Below, in pieces: positions 43,162 through 53,183 of a stretch of DNA of 64,000 bases. Every line of letters begins with the position of its first letter. Within the stretch, counting starts at the first letter, position 1. The notes beneath the pieces were generated by a model. It was not told the origin of the DNA. It ran no database searches and saw nothing but the letters and a program-made list of their open reading frames with translations. Source of the DNA: Mycobacterium sp. 1100029.7 (GTDB lineage: Bacteria; Actinomycetota; Actinomycetes; Mycobacteriales; Mycobacteriaceae); contig NZ_LZSC01000006.1 of the NCBI RefSeq assembly GCF_001665235.1, positions 1 to 64,000 of the forward strand, in the 5' to 3' direction. Position numbers and translations under genes: made by a program.

Positions 43162-44400
43162 TCACGCGCCCCGGGTGGTGCCGACGACGAAGCTGACGGT
43201 CGTGGCGGTGCTGCCACCGAAGTTCAAGGTGCCGAACGTCTTCGCGTTCTCGACTTGATAGTCGCCGGCATCGCCGCTGACCTGCTTTGCCGCATCGAGG
43301 AGCATCCGTACCCCGGATGCCCCGACCGGGTGCCCGCCGCCGATCAGCCCGCCGCTGGGGTTGATCGGCAGCCGGCCGCCGATTTCGATCTCGCCATTCT
43401 CGACGGCCTTCCAGGACTCGCCCGGACCGGTCAACCCAATGTGGTCGATGGCCAGATATTCACTGGGAGTGAAGCAGTCATGCACTTCGAACCCGTCGAT
43501 GTCATCCAGGGTCAGCTGGGCACGGCGCAGCGCGTCCAGTACGGCCGACCGCACATGCGGCAACACGTAGGGGTCCCCTTTGGTTTGACGGGCGGCGCGG
43601 TCCAGCTTCTGTTGCAGCCCCAGTCCGACCGTGCGGTGCCCCCAGCCGTCGATGCGCCCGATCGGGCGCGCGTCGGGGTGTTCGCGCAGATAGTCGTCGT
43701 TGACGAGTACCAAACCCGCACCGCCGTCGGTCATTTGACTGCAGTCGAACCGACGTAGCCGGCCTTCGGTGATCGGATTGGTGGCGTCGTCGTCGGTGAT
43801 CGGGTCGGGGACGTTCCAGCCGCGGGTCTGAGCGTTGGGGTTGCGGCGCGCGTTGGCGAAGTTGAGTTGCGAGATCGCCCGCAGGTGGGCATCGTCCAGG
43901 CCGTAGCGCCGGTCGTACTCGTCGGCGACCTGTGCGAACATCGACGGCCACAGGTAGCGCGCCCCGGCGCCCTCGTGTCCGGTCCATGCGGCGGCGCCCA
44001 GATGCGTGGCCGCCGTATCACCGGGGACAGTCTTCTCCAGCTCGACGCCGACCACCAGTGCACTGTGGTAGGCGCCCGACCGTAGATCGGCGATCGCCGA
44101 CAGCGCCGCGACACTGCCCGACGCGCAGGCCGCCTCGTGCCGCGACGCGGGGGTGTCCCACAGGCCGTCGCACACCGTCGCCGGCATCGCGCCGAGGTGA
44201 CCCTGGCTGGCGAACATCTCCCCGAAGGCATTCGCGACGTGGACGACGCCGATATCGGCCGCATCCACTCTGGCTGCGGTCAGGGTGCCGTCCACTACCT
44301 CGGCGGTCAGCGCCGCGAAGTCGCGGCCCTCTTTCGTCAGGTTGCGGGCGAAGTCGCTCTGATAACCGCCAAGGATCCACACTGATGCCGAGCCGCTCAT
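43162..44400 (-). CDS. thiolase-family acyltransferase (Rv0914c-like)
   Basis: This 412-residue thiolase of the SCP-x/lipid-transfer type has the nucleophile Cys in HEAACASGSVAAL, the His region HDCFTPSEYLAIDHIGL and GGLIGGGHPVGASGVRML at the C-terminus. It probably acts in beta-oxidation or sterol-like side-chain breakdown. It is adjacent to the carotenoid oxygenase gene in one operon. Confidence 0.88.
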   Translation of the reverse strand: MSGSASVWILGGYQSDFARNLTKEGRDFAALTAEVVDGTLTAARVDAADIGVVHVANAFGEMFASQGHLGAMPATVCDGLWDTPASRHEAACASGSVAALSAIADLRSGAYHSALVVGVELEKTVPGDTAATHLGAAAWTGHEGAGARYLWPSMFAQVADEYDRRYGLDDAHLRAISQLNFANARRNPNAQTRGWNVPDPITDDDATNPITEGRLRRFDCSQMTDGGAGLVLVNDDYLREHPDARPIGRIDGWGHRTVGLGLQQKLDRAARQTKGDPYVLPHVRSAVLDALRRAQLTLDDIDGFEVHDCFTPSEYLAIDHIGLTGPGESWKAVENGEIEIGGRLPINPSGGLIGGGHPVGASGVRMLLDAAKQVSGDAGDYQVENAKTFGTLNFGGSTATTVSFVVGTTRGA

Positions 44401-44629
44401 ACCAGCGCACGGTACTCCTGAATTGCCCCAGAAATGGCGGACCCGTCGGCTCTCGGGCTGAACCGACGGGACCTAGATGGACGCGTCGGCCGGCCGAGCA
44501 CGTCCACCCTGTTCACGCATTACCATCCGTGGGGGTAGGCAAACGTGGCGACGCAATATTGGTATCGAAGCGGCATTGCGGGCCCCACCGGGCCGGTCGG
44601 ACTTTCTCCTGCTCAGCGTCGTATCGGCG

Positions 44630-46009
44630 CTAGACGGCGCCGTCGGCGACAGGCGCGGCCGTTCGCTGGGCATCCGCAAGATCGACCTGGACAAGGTCGA
44701 TGCCTTTGGTTTCGCGCGCGGCCAGGGCAGCCACCGCGCTCACCGCGGCGGCGGCTGCCAGATACCAGGCGATCGGCACCGCGGACTTGTAGACGTCGAG
44801 TAGCCGCACGGCGATGATCGGCGCCAGCGACCCCGCCACGATCGAGGTGACCTGGTAGCCCAGCGACACTCCTGAATAGCGCATCCGGGTCGGGAACATC
44901 TCGGCCATGATCGCCGGCTGAACCGCGTACATGATCCCGTGGAAAACCAGTCCGATGACCACCGCCGACATGATCACCGCGTTGTGGCCGCTGTTCATCA
45001 TCGGGAACGCAAAGAAACCCCAACTGCCGGCGGCAATGGAGCCGACGAAATACACTGGGCGCCTGCCGAATCGGTCGCTGAGACCGCCGAATAACGGAAT
45101 GACCGCAAAATGCACGGCATGGGCGACCAACAGCCACCACAAAATGGTCTTGGTGTTTGCGTGCACATGCACCTTGAGGTAGGTGATCGAAAAGGTGACC
45201 ACCAGGTAATACATGATGTTCTCACCCACGCGCAGGCCCATGGCTGTGAAAATGCCACGCGGATAACGCTTTAGCACCTCGAGGACGCCGGCCCGATCGG
45301 TGTTCGACAGCTCCGCTCGTCGCCGGGCCTCGGTGAAGATCGGGGCGTCGGTGACCTTGGTGCGGATGTAGTACCCGATCAAAACGACGATCGCGGACAA
45401 CCAGAAGGCCACCCGCCAGCCCCAGCTGAGAAACTCCGCGTCCGAGAGGGTCGAGGTGAGTACCAGCAACACCGCGGTGGCCAGCATGTTGCCGCCTGGC
45501 ACGCCGGCTTGTGGCCAACTGGCCCAGAAGCCGCGGCTCGCGTTCGGGCTGTGCTCGGCCACCAGCAGCACGGCTCCACCCCACTCGCCGCCGACCGCGA
45601 AGCCCTGAACGAACCGCAGCACCACCAGCAGCGTCGGCGCCCAATAGCCGATTTGGGCGAAGGTCGGCAGGCACCCCATCAGGAACGTCGCGACACCCAC
45701 CAGCAGCAGACTCAACTGCAGCAGTTTCTTGCGCCCGTACCGATCGCCGAGCTGGCCGAACACGATGCCGCCCAGCGGTCGGGCCGCGAAGCCGACGGCG
45801 TAGGTGACGAAGGCGGCGAGAATGGCGTCCAGATCGCTGCCGCCCTGGGCAAAGAACACCTTCCCGAACACCAGAGTGGCGGCGGTGCCGTAGAGGAAGA
45901 ATTCGTACCATTCGACGACGGTGCCGGCCATCGAGGCGGCAACCACGCGCCGAAGATAGGCCTGCCCGGAGTCGAATCGACGGGGCTGCACTGCATTGCC
46001 GATACTCAC
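44630..46009 (-). CDS. MHS-family (metabolite:H+ symporter) MFS transporter
   Basis: This 459-residue 12-helix protein has motifs typical of the MHS group: GTVVEWYEFFLYGTAATLVF, FGQLGDRYGRKK, FVQGFAVGGEWGGAVLL and FGGLSDRFGRRPVYFV. Such transporters take up organic acids or osmolytes. The GTG at 46009 is supported by AGGAGG, so upstream codons were not used. Confidence 0.88.
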   Translation of the reverse strand: MSIGNAVQPRRFDSGQAYLRRVVAASMAGTVVEWYEFFLYGTAATLVFGKVFFAQGGSDLDAILAAFVTYAVGFAARPLGGIVFGQLGDRYGRKKLLQLSLLLVGVATFLMGCLPTFAQIGYWAPTLLVVLRFVQGFAVGGEWGGAVLLVAEHSPNASRGFWASWPQAGVPGGNMLATAVLLVLTSTLSDAEFLSWGWRVAFWLSAIVVLIGYYIRTKVTDAPIFTEARRRAELSNTDRAGVLEVLKRYPRGIFTAMGLRVGENIMYYLVVTFSITYLKVHVHANTKTILWWLLVAHAVHFAVIPLFGGLSDRFGRRPVYFVGSIAAGSWGFFAFPMMNSGHNAVIMSAVVIGLVFHGIMYAVQPAIMAEMFPTRMRYSGVSLGYQVTSIVAGSLAPIIAVRLLDVYKSAVPIAWYLAAAAAVSAVAALAARETKGIDLVQVDLADAQRTAAPVADGAV

Positions 46010-46333
46010 CGGTCGTCCTCCTAGGCGGACCGCTGACCCGCGGGCTCGGGACCCGCTGGCGCGGGTCACCGGGGACGACGGGTGTGCTGCGGATCGGAGC
46101 TTAACCGGCCGACCGTCGCCGCGCAGCCTGGCGCGCGCCGTTGACTATGGGTTTTGTCGGCCTGGCGGGGTGACCGGCACGGGGTGCTGCCGACAACCGT
46201 CTAGCAAACATGTCTGGGAGAAGCCCGAAACCTCGGTTGCGACCCGGTCACGGATGCATACCTATTAGCTGCTCTGTGGTCACACAAGCCCCGTTGATCA
46301 CTATCGTCACATGAGCCAACTGCGTACGTCAAT
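46010..46333. other. 324-bp intergenic region
   Basis: This is the divergent gap between the MHS transporter and the DUF4185 gene. It contains a perfect inverted repeat CGTCACAT (46305-46312) / ATGTGACG (46332-46339) with a 19-bp spacer that reaches the next start codon. No gene was seen. Confidence 0.6.
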
Positions 46334-47869
46334 GTGACGTCTCGCTCCTGGAAAGGTGTGACTTTGTCGGGGATTCTTCGGACCATGTCGCTAGCGCTGG
46401 TGCCGGTGGCCGCTATCGCATACATCGTTGCGGCAGGCCCGGCGCCGTCAGCAAACGCCACGCCGTGCGGTGCGCCCGAGGCCAACATCGAGCCTCCGGC
46501 GCAGTCGCCGATACCTGCGCCTCAGCCGGTCGTCCAGCCGCCGACCGGCCGCCGGCCCTCGCATGCGAACGACCAGGCGCCGCTGCCCAAGCTCGGTCCG
46601 CTGATCTCGTCGTTGCTAAAGCCGACGCCCGGCGGCGGCCAGCGGTACTCCGCACCGATGGTTCCGCAGGCGGGTGTGGCGCCGCCACCGGCTCCGAATC
46701 CGCCCGTCCCAGGACTGCCGCAGTCTCCCAATGCCGCGCCGTTGCGGCCGAACGCGGCGCCCCCGGCCCCGCCGGCCGCGGCACCGCAGCCGGCACCCGA
46801 TGCGACCGCGCCGCCCGCCCAGATCGCGGGAGCGCCGACGTCACTGGTGGACTGGGTGACCGGACCGAACGGCCCGAACAAGACCTTGCAGCGCTTCGGC
46901 ATCTCCGGCACCGACCTCGGGATCATCTGGGACAACGGCGATCCGAGCAACCGCCAGGCGTTGATGGCGTTCGGAGACACCTTCGGCTACTGCAAGGTTC
47001 GCGGGCAGCAGTGGCGTTACAACGTGCTGTTCCGCAGCAATGACCACGACCTGTCGCAGGGCATCCACATTGCCGACGGTGTTCCCAACAACAACTTTTC
47101 CGGCTCACCGGTATGGACCAACGGCCTGTCCAAGCAGGTCGTCAACACCATCCACAAGGCGAGCCACGAGACGGGAATCATCCCGACGTCGGCGATGTCG
47201 CTCGGTCGCACGCAGTACATGAGCTACATGTCGATTCGGCAATGGGGCCGTGACGGTGAATGGTCGACGAACTATTCGGCGATCGCGCGGTCCAACGACA
47301 ACGGCCAGAACTGGGGAATCTTCCCCGGCTCGATGCGTACCGCCGCCCCCGACACGGTGCCGGGCGCCGGATTCACGCCGGGCAACGAGAACTTCCAAAT
47401 GGGTGCCTTCATGAAGGGCAACGACGGCTACATCTACAACTTCGGAACGCCGTCCGGACGTGGGGGTGCGGCATTCCTGTCACGGGTTCCCCCCGCACAG
47501 CTGCCCGACTTGAGCAAGTACCAATACTGGAACGGCGACAACGGCGGACACTGGGTTCCGGCCAATCCCGGTGCGGCGACGCCGCTTTGGCCCGGGCCGG
47601 TCGGCGAGATGTCGGCGCAGTACAACAGCTACCTCAAGCAGTATCTGGTGCTCTACACCAACGGCGGCAGCAATGACGTGGTGGCACGCACCGCGCCGAC
47701 TCCGCAGGGACCGTGGAGTGGCGAGCAACCGCTGGTTTCCTCGTTCCAGATGCCCGGGGGCATTTACGCGCCGATGATCCACCCGTGGTCGTCGGGCCGG
47801 GACCTGTACTTCAACCTGTCGCTGTGGTCGGCCTACGACGTGATGTTGATGCACACGGTGCTGCCGTAG
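46334..47869 (+). CDS. secreted DUF4185-domain protein (possible GH183-type D-arabinanase)
   Basis: An N-terminal signal peptide (LVPVAAIAYIVAAGPAPSANA) is followed by a Pro/Ala-rich linker (about 45-170) and a beta-propeller-like domain. That domain includes TDLGIIWDNGD, MAFGDTFGYCKV, GNENFQMGAFMKGNDGYIY and GGIYAPMIHPW. This is the DUF4185 family, part of which was reclassified as GH183 endo-D-arabinanases acting on mycobacterial arabinan. The start is uncertain: GTG 46334, GTG 46358 or TTG 46364 (GGAAAGG 8 nt upstream). Confidence 0.75.
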   Translation: MTSRSWKGVTLSGILRTMSLALVPVAAIAYIVAAGPAPSANATPCGAPEANIEPPAQSPIPAPQPVVQPPTGRRPSHANDQAPLPKLGPLISSLLKPTPGGGQRYSAPMVPQAGVAPPPAPNPPVPGLPQSPNAAPLRPNAAPPAPPAAAPQPAPDATAPPAQIAGAPTSLVDWVTGPNGPNKTLQRFGISGTDLGIIWDNGDPSNRQALMAFGDTFGYCKVRGQQWRYNVLFRSNDHDLSQGIHIADGVPNNNFSGSPVWTNGLSKQVVNTIHKASHETGIIPTSAMSLGRTQYMSYMSIRQWGRDGEWSTNYSAIARSNDNGQNWGIFPGSMRTAAPDTVPGAGFTPGNENFQMGAFMKGNDGYIYNFGTPSGRGGAAFLSRVPPAQLPDLSKYQYWNGDNGGHWVPANPGAATPLWPGPVGEMSAQYNSYLKQYLVLYTNGGSNDVVARTAPTPQGPWSGEQPLVSSFQMPGGIYAPMIHPWSSGRDLYFNLSLWSAYDVMLMHTVLP

Positions 47870-47878
47870 TCGGTGCCG

Positions 47879-48547
47879 TCAAGACGGGGCGATGATCCGG
47901 TGCTCGTAGGCGAACACGATGGCCGCGGCGCGGTCGCGCAGACCGAGCTTGGTGAAGATGCGGCCGATGTGGGTCTTGACCGTCAGACCCGAGATGAACA
48001 ACTCGTCGGCGATCTCGGAGTTGGTGTGCCCCTTGGCAATCAGGGTGAGCACATCCTTTTCCCGCGGGGTGAGCTCGTCGAGCGTCACGGCCGGCGCCGC
48101 GGCTGGCGCGGCAGTGCTGCGGTAGGTGCTCAGCACCCGCGCTGTGACCGCCGGATCGAGATAACTGTTGCCGGTGCCGACGGCCCGGACGGCACGGATG
48201 AGTTCTTCGGCCGGTGAGTCTTTGAGCACGAATCCCACTGCGCCGGCGCGTAATACACCGGACAGCAGTTCGTCGTCATTGAACGTGGTCAACGCGAGCA
48301 CCGGTGGACCGCCGCATTCGGCGAGCCGCCGGGTCGCCTCGATTCCGTCGACGCGCTTCATACGCAGATCCATCACCACGACATCGGGCCGATGTCGGGC
48401 CACCGCTTCGGGAACCTCGTCGCCGTCCGAACATTCGCCGACCACGACGATGCCGTGGCGCGCGCGCAGGATCAACGACAGCCCGGACCTGACCAACTCC
48501 TGGTCGTCGACGATCAGGGCGTTCACCAGGGGCTCGGCACTGCTCAC
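47879..48547 (-). CDS. NarL/LuxR-type response regulator
   Basis: This 222-residue protein has a receiver domain with ALIVDDQELVRSGL, the phospho-acceptor Asp in VVMDLRMKRVDG and Lys in VLKDS. A LuxR-type helix-turn-helix follows (LTPREKDVLTLIAKGHTN, SEIADELFISGLTVKTHIGR). The GTG at 48547 overlaps the kinase stop (GTGA), so they form one operon. The target genes are unknown. Confidence 0.9.
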   Translation of the reverse strand: MSSAEPLVNALIVDDQELVRSGLSLILRARHGIVVVGECSDGDEVPEAVARHRPDVVVMDLRMKRVDGIEATRRLAECGGPPVLALTTFNDDELLSGVLRAGAVGFVLKDSPAEELIRAVRAVGTGNSYLDPAVTARVLSTYRSTAAPAAAPAVTLDELTPREKDVLTLIAKGHTNSEIADELFISGLTVKTHIGRIFTKLGLRDRAAAIVFAYEHRIIAPS

Positions 48548-49767
48548 GATGCCGTGACCCGAGTCGACCAGTCTGCTTCGTGAGCACTTGACGGCACCGT
48601 GGCATGCACGGCCCATCCTTCATGGCTGGGGCCGATTTCGATAGTGCCCCCGAGCAATTCGATTCGTTGCTGCATGCCTTGCAATCCCCGCCCGGGGGTG
48701 ATCGCCCGCTGGCGGTGTTCGGGCGAGAGCTTGTTGACGACGTCGAGGGTCGCGGCGCTGCGCGACACCGACAGCGCCACCCTGGCTGCGGCGTCGGGCG
48801 CATGCTTGGCGACGTTGGCCAGTGATTCCTGGGCTATGCGGTACAACGCCAGCCCCGCGGCCGCGGAAACCTCGTCGAGGCCGCCGCTGACACCGAAGCT
48901 GACCTGCAGGCCGGCACGGCTGAAATCCTCGACCAGAGTCGCGATGTCGGCGATGCCGGGTTCTGGTGTGCGTCCAGAGGTTTCGGCGTCGAGCAATCCC
49001 ACGGTGCGGCGGATGTCGGCCATCGCCTGTCGCCCCAGGTGTTCGGCGCGCTGCAGGGCGCGAACGGTCTCCTCGTCGACGCCGTCGTGTTCGAGCGCAT
49101 GGCGTGCCCCGGTCAAGTGCAGCAACGTGACGCTGAGCGAATGCGCGATCACGTCATGCACTTCCCGTGCGATGCGCCGCCGTTCGTCGGCCACCGCGTG
49201 CTGGGACAACTGGTCCTGCATCTGGCCCTGCTTGGTGAGGAGGTCTTGCTGAGTGCGCATCAAATAGCCGACCAGCCAGCCGATTGCGACGAAAGCCAGA
49301 TAGAGCGCCGGGGTGTTCAGGCGATGCATGGCCGCCGCGGCCACCAACAGGGCGGCGGCGGATGCGGCGGCCAGGGCGCCACCGCGCGCCGAGGTGATGG
49401 CGCTGACCATGCCGACTGTCAGGGTCAGCATCAGCGGGGCGAAGTCGCCGGTAATCGCTGTGGGAGTGGCGAACAGCAAGATCGCGGTCCCCACCATGAA
49501 TGCTGCCCACAGCGTGGGCCCCTCGTGCCTGTCGGCGACGTCGCTGAGATCGAAGATGAAGAACACGATCTCGGGACTGAACGCGATCACCATCGCAATG
49601 ACCACGATGGGCCACTCGGAATCAGGACGCTGCAGCGCGGCGATAGTGCCCACCACCAGCATCATCGCGTCGAAACCCGCCACGATGGTCATGCTGAACC
49701 CGGAGGGCAGCAACTGCTCCTTACGTCGCGCCCAGGCTTGCACGCGGCGCGTCATCGCGTCCGGCAT
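48544..49767 (-). CDS. NarL-type sensor histidine kinase
   Basis: This 407-residue kinase has five or six N-terminal membrane helices, a HisKA_3 dimerisation box (RRRIAREVHDVIAHSLSVTL, phospho-His in VHDV) and a HATPase with ESLANVAKHAP. GRGLQGMQQRIELLGG is the G-box. It should phosphorylate the downstream response regulator. The signal is not evident from the sequence. Confidence 0.9.
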   Translation of the reverse strand: MPDAMTRRVQAWARRKEQLLPSGFSMTIVAGFDAMMLVVGTIAALQRPDSEWPIVVIAMVIAFSPEIVFFIFDLSDVADRHEGPTLWAAFMVGTAILLFATPTAITGDFAPLMLTLTVGMVSAITSARGGALAAASAAALLVAAAAMHRLNTPALYLAFVAIGWLVGYLMRTQQDLLTKQGQMQDQLSQHAVADERRRIAREVHDVIAHSLSVTLLHLTGARHALEHDGVDEETVRALQRAEHLGRQAMADIRRTVGLLDAETSGRTPEPGIADIATLVEDFSRAGLQVSFGVSGGLDEVSAAAGLALYRIAQESLANVAKHAPDAAARVALSVSRSAATLDVVNKLSPEHRQRAITPGRGLQGMQQRIELLGGTIEIGPSHEGWAVHATVPSSAHEADWSTRVTAS

Positions 49768-49852
49768 GGGCTGATCGTAGAGGGCGTGCGGGGTGCTGGC
49801 ATCACCCCAGGGCAGGCATCGATGTCCTACCCAGGTAGTACATCTGGGCTCG

Positions 49853-50155
49853 TCACAGCCGGTGCATCTCGCGAGACATCGCGGCGTCCTCGATGAATGC
49901 CTCGCGCTGCGGGTGGTGGTAACGCCGCTGAGGTGCTACGCGCGGCGTCCGTGTGCGAAACGCACTGCGGACAGCGTCGGCGGCGCCTGCCGCCAGGTCC
50001 GCGAGTAGACGGCCAATACTGTTGCGCGGCAGCGGAAGGGATCCGACACCGACCTGAACTGGATTCGCGGGCAGCACAACTCCGGCGAACCACCCGGTAA
50101 CCATTGCGCGTTCGACGGCCGCCGAACGATTCCACACAGCGCCGATGTCAGCCAT
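49853..50155 (-). CDS. hypothetical protein
   Basis: This 100-residue open frame lies in an otherwise empty gap upstream of the kinase gene on the same strand. It has reasonable mycobacterial codon use and an AAGG stretch upstream of its ATG. The C-terminus is basic (RTRTPRVAPQRRYHHPQREA). No domain was recognised. It might also be chance. Confidence 0.4.
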   Translation of the reverse strand: MADIGAVWNRSAAVERAMVTGWFAGVVLPANPVQVGVGSLPLPRNSIGRLLADLAAGAADAVRSAFRTRTPRVAPQRRYHHPQREAFIEDAAMSREMHRL

Positions 50156-50393
50156 CGGATCGTGCCTTGTGTCGTGTCATAAACCGACGCTATGAATTTC
50201 GGCGGCAACACACATCGTGCTCAGGGTCGATCTTGATATGCGACCGCAGTAGGACCCGCACGAGTGATTTTCTGCGACTGCCGTAGCACTCGATCCGGCC
50301 CGGAAAATCCCAGTTTCAGGGCTAGCAAGCAGATGGCAGTTGGGATAAGGATGTGGGTGGGGGATTATTAGCAGTGTTGCTGCATGTAGTGCT

Positions 50394-53180
50394 TTGCACA
50401 GTGGCCGGCTGTGCAGTCGTCGAGGGGAGGCGATTCGCATACAGCCCAATGGGCGTTCGACACTGGTCGCCGCGACGAAAATTCGGCCTCCGACCTATTT
50501 CGGCAAGCTCGTCGCTCGCGAGCGGCTCCTGGATGTGCTGCGAGCCAACCGCGCCAAGCGCCTGGCGTTGATTCATGCGCCCGCCGGTTTCGGCAAAACC
50601 ACTCTGGCGATGCAGTGGCAATCGGTATTGCGGGACGAAGGCGTTCTGACCGCGTGGGTCAGCCTCGATCGGGACGACAACGACGTCGTCTCCTTTCTTG
50701 GAAACCTCATCGAGGCGGCACGCCGCATCGAACCGAGCCTGGGCGCGCAGTTGGCTGATCTGCTCGAACAGCAGTCGCCCGACTCGCAGCGCTATGTGCT
50801 GGCCGAGCTGGTCAATCAGGTCGCCGAATATCGGCGACCCGTCGCGATCGTGTTCGACGACTGGCATCTGATCGACAGCGCCGACACCACTGCGGCCCTG
50901 GAATTCCTCCTCGACGTCGGCCCGGACAACCTGCAGCTGATCGTGACCAGCCGCACCCGTGCCCCCGCCATCGGCCGATGGAAGGTGCGCGACCAGGTCA
51001 GTGAAATCGACGCCGCAAAACTGCGCTTCGACCAACGGGAATCCGCGGCGTTTCTGCTCGACCTGAACAAGCTCGAACTCGACAGCGAAGACGTGGTGCG
51101 GCTGTGGTCCGGTACCGACGGCTGGGTCGCCGCCCTGCAACTGGCCACCCTGTCGTTACGCACCACTCATGACGCGTCGGCGTTGATCAGCGGCTTCTCC
51201 GGGCGCCATCACTCCATCGGTGACTACCTGGCCGAAAATGTGCTGGACACCCTGCCGGACGAGCTGCTCGACTTTTTGCTGAGCACCTCGATTTGCGATC
51301 GTCTGTGCGGCGCCCTGGCGGGCGCCGTCAGTGGCCAAGAACGCGGACAGGCCGTTCTCGAAGACCTCGAACGCCGGGGCATGTTCCTGGTGCCCCTCGA
51401 CGACAACCGCGAGTGGTTCCGGTATCACCACTTGTTCCGCGATTATCTGCGTCAGCGGCTGGAACGCGATCATGCGGGCCGGATTGTCGGACTGCACCGA
51501 ACCGCTTCGGCGTGGTTCGCCGACCACGGCAGCCTCAACGAGGCGGTCATGCACGCGATGGCCGCCGGCGACGACGTCGAGGCGGTCGAACTGGTAGAAC
51601 GCCAAGCGATGGACCTGGTCGAGCACAGCCGCATGGCCAGTTTGCTCGGGCTGGTCAACAAGCTGCCGAAGAGCCTGGTCCCCGGCCGTCCGGGCTTACA
51701 GATCGCAATCGCGTGGGCCAACTGCCTGCTGCAGCGGGTCGAGGATGCGCAGATCGCGCTCGACCATGTGCGCACCGCGCTGGACGGGGCGACCGATGCG
51801 ACGGCCGCGGAGATCCTCGGCGAGGCGGACGTCGTGCAGGCGTGCACCGACGTTTACCGCGACCGGATCGATCGGGCCGCCAGCCTGGTCGCACCCTGTA
51901 TCGAGGAGAAGCCGCGGTACCGGCCCTTCCTGGTGGCGGTTTCGGCCAACATCTGCAGCTTTGTCGACGTCCAGTCCTTCGCCTACGACACGGCGCTGGC
52001 ACGCCAACAGTGGGCGGCCGCGTTTCACGAGAAGGCCAGTGGCCCGTTCGCCGGGGTGTACGGGCGGTGCTTCGCCGGTTTGGCCGCGTTCGCCCAACTC
52101 AACCTGCGCGCGGCCGAGCAGTACTACTCCGAGGCCCGGGATCTGGCGCAGAGCATGGCCGGCGAGCATTCACACGCCGCCCGGCTGGCCGGGGCGTTGG
52201 TGGGCCGGCTTTGTTACGAGCGCGGTGAAATCGACACGGCCGAAACCCTTTTGGAGGAGTGTCACGAGCTCGGGGCTGAGAGCGGCGTTCCCGACTTCAT
52301 GATCGCCACCTACATCACGCTGGCGCGCATCAAGGTCCTGCGCGGCGATATGGACGACGCATTCGCCCTCCTCAACGAGGGGACTCTTGCGGCGCAACAG
52401 TTTTCGTTGCCTCGGCTCTCGGCTGCCCTGGACTGCCTGCGGCTGGGCCTGCACCTGGCCGTGGGCGATTTCGACCGCGCGCAGCAGGTCCTCGCCCGCC
52501 AGGACCCAAGGATCCCCACGGAAGCCAACGCGATCGCGATGGCCGTGCGCCACTATCGGATCAACATGCGCGCGCAGATCCTCGCCGCGCAGGGCGATCA
52601 CCTGGCCGCGACCGATTTACTGGTCAAGGTGCCCCAGGAATGCCGTGCCGTGGGCGCGCGGTATGGCGAAATCGGCAGCACCATAGTGCTTTCCAAGTCG
52701 CTGGCGCTCACGGGAGATACCCGCGCCGCGACCGAAACGCTGGTGCCCGCACTGGTCGCCGGAGCCAACGCAGGGCTGGTCCGCGCCTTCGTCGACGGCG
52801 GACCGGAGCTGCTGAATCTTATTGTCGAACTCCGCGAAGCCACCCGCACCGGCCGCGTGGCAGCCGGACTGCCCGAGGTACCGGCCGACTATCTGTCGCT
52901 GTTGCTGACCACTGCTCACACCGACGCCCAGAACGCGGCGATCCCGGTGATCGGCCGCGCCGGGGAGCGTGGGTCGTTGCCCGAGGAAGAGCTCACCGGC
53001 CGCGAGGTGGAAATCCTGCGGCTGCTGCAGGAGGGCCTGTCCAACAAGCAGATCGCCCGGTGTCTCGGAGTCACCATCAACACCGTCAAGTGGTATCTGA
53101 AGGGCATTTACGTCAAGCTCGGTGTTGCCCGGCGCGGTGAATCGATCGCGGAAGCGCGGCGGCGCCAGATCCTGCTCTGA
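50394..53180 (+). CDS. large LuxR-family (MalT-type STAND) regulator
   Basis: This 928-residue STAND ATPase regulator has Walker A HAPAGFGKTTLAMQW and Walker B AIVFDDWHLID. A long helical TPR-like region lies at about 380-830, and the C-terminal LuxR HTH contains LTGREVEILRLLQEGLSNKQ and RCLGVTINTVKWYLKGIYVK. MalT-type proteins bind DNA after sensing an inducer and ATP. The start is uncertain: TTG 50394 has weak support, and a strong GGGGAGG lies 8 nt before an in-frame ATA codon. Confidence 0.85.
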   Translation: MHSGRLCSRRGEAIRIQPNGRSTLVAATKIRPPTYFGKLVARERLLDVLRANRAKRLALIHAPAGFGKTTLAMQWQSVLRDEGVLTAWVSLDRDDNDVVSFLGNLIEAARRIEPSLGAQLADLLEQQSPDSQRYVLAELVNQVAEYRRPVAIVFDDWHLIDSADTTAALEFLLDVGPDNLQLIVTSRTRAPAIGRWKVRDQVSEIDAAKLRFDQRESAAFLLDLNKLELDSEDVVRLWSGTDGWVAALQLATLSLRTTHDASALISGFSGRHHSIGDYLAENVLDTLPDELLDFLLSTSICDRLCGALAGAVSGQERGQAVLEDLERRGMFLVPLDDNREWFRYHHLFRDYLRQRLERDHAGRIVGLHRTASAWFADHGSLNEAVMHAMAAGDDVEAVELVERQAMDLVEHSRMASLLGLVNKLPKSLVPGRPGLQIAIAWANCLLQRVEDAQIALDHVRTALDGATDATAAEILGEADVVQACTDVYRDRIDRAASLVAPCIEEKPRYRPFLVAVSANICSFVDVQSFAYDTALARQQWAAAFHEKASGPFAGVYGRCFAGLAAFAQLNLRAAEQYYSEARDLAQSMAGEHSHAARLAGALVGRLCYERGEIDTAETLLEECHELGAESGVPDFMIATYITLARIKVLRGDMDDAFALLNEGTLAAQQFSLPRLSAALDCLRLGLHLAVGDFDRAQQVLARQDPRIPTEANAIAMAVRHYRINMRAQILAAQGDHLAATDLLVKVPQECRAVGARYGEIGSTIVLSKSLALTGDTRAATETLVPALVAGANAGLVRAFVDGGPELLNLIVELREATRTGRVAAGLPEVPADYLSLLLTTAHTDAQNAAIPVIGRAGERGSLPEEELTGREVEILRLLQEGLSNKQIARCLGVTINTVKWYLKGIYVKLGVARRGESIAEARRRQILL

Positions 53181-53183
53181 CGC

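Noticed and set aside
46271..46286. TGTGGTCACA as a Crp site upstream of the DUF4185 gene
   Set aside because: Half-sites are separated by 2 bp, not 6, and lack TGTGA/TCACA.
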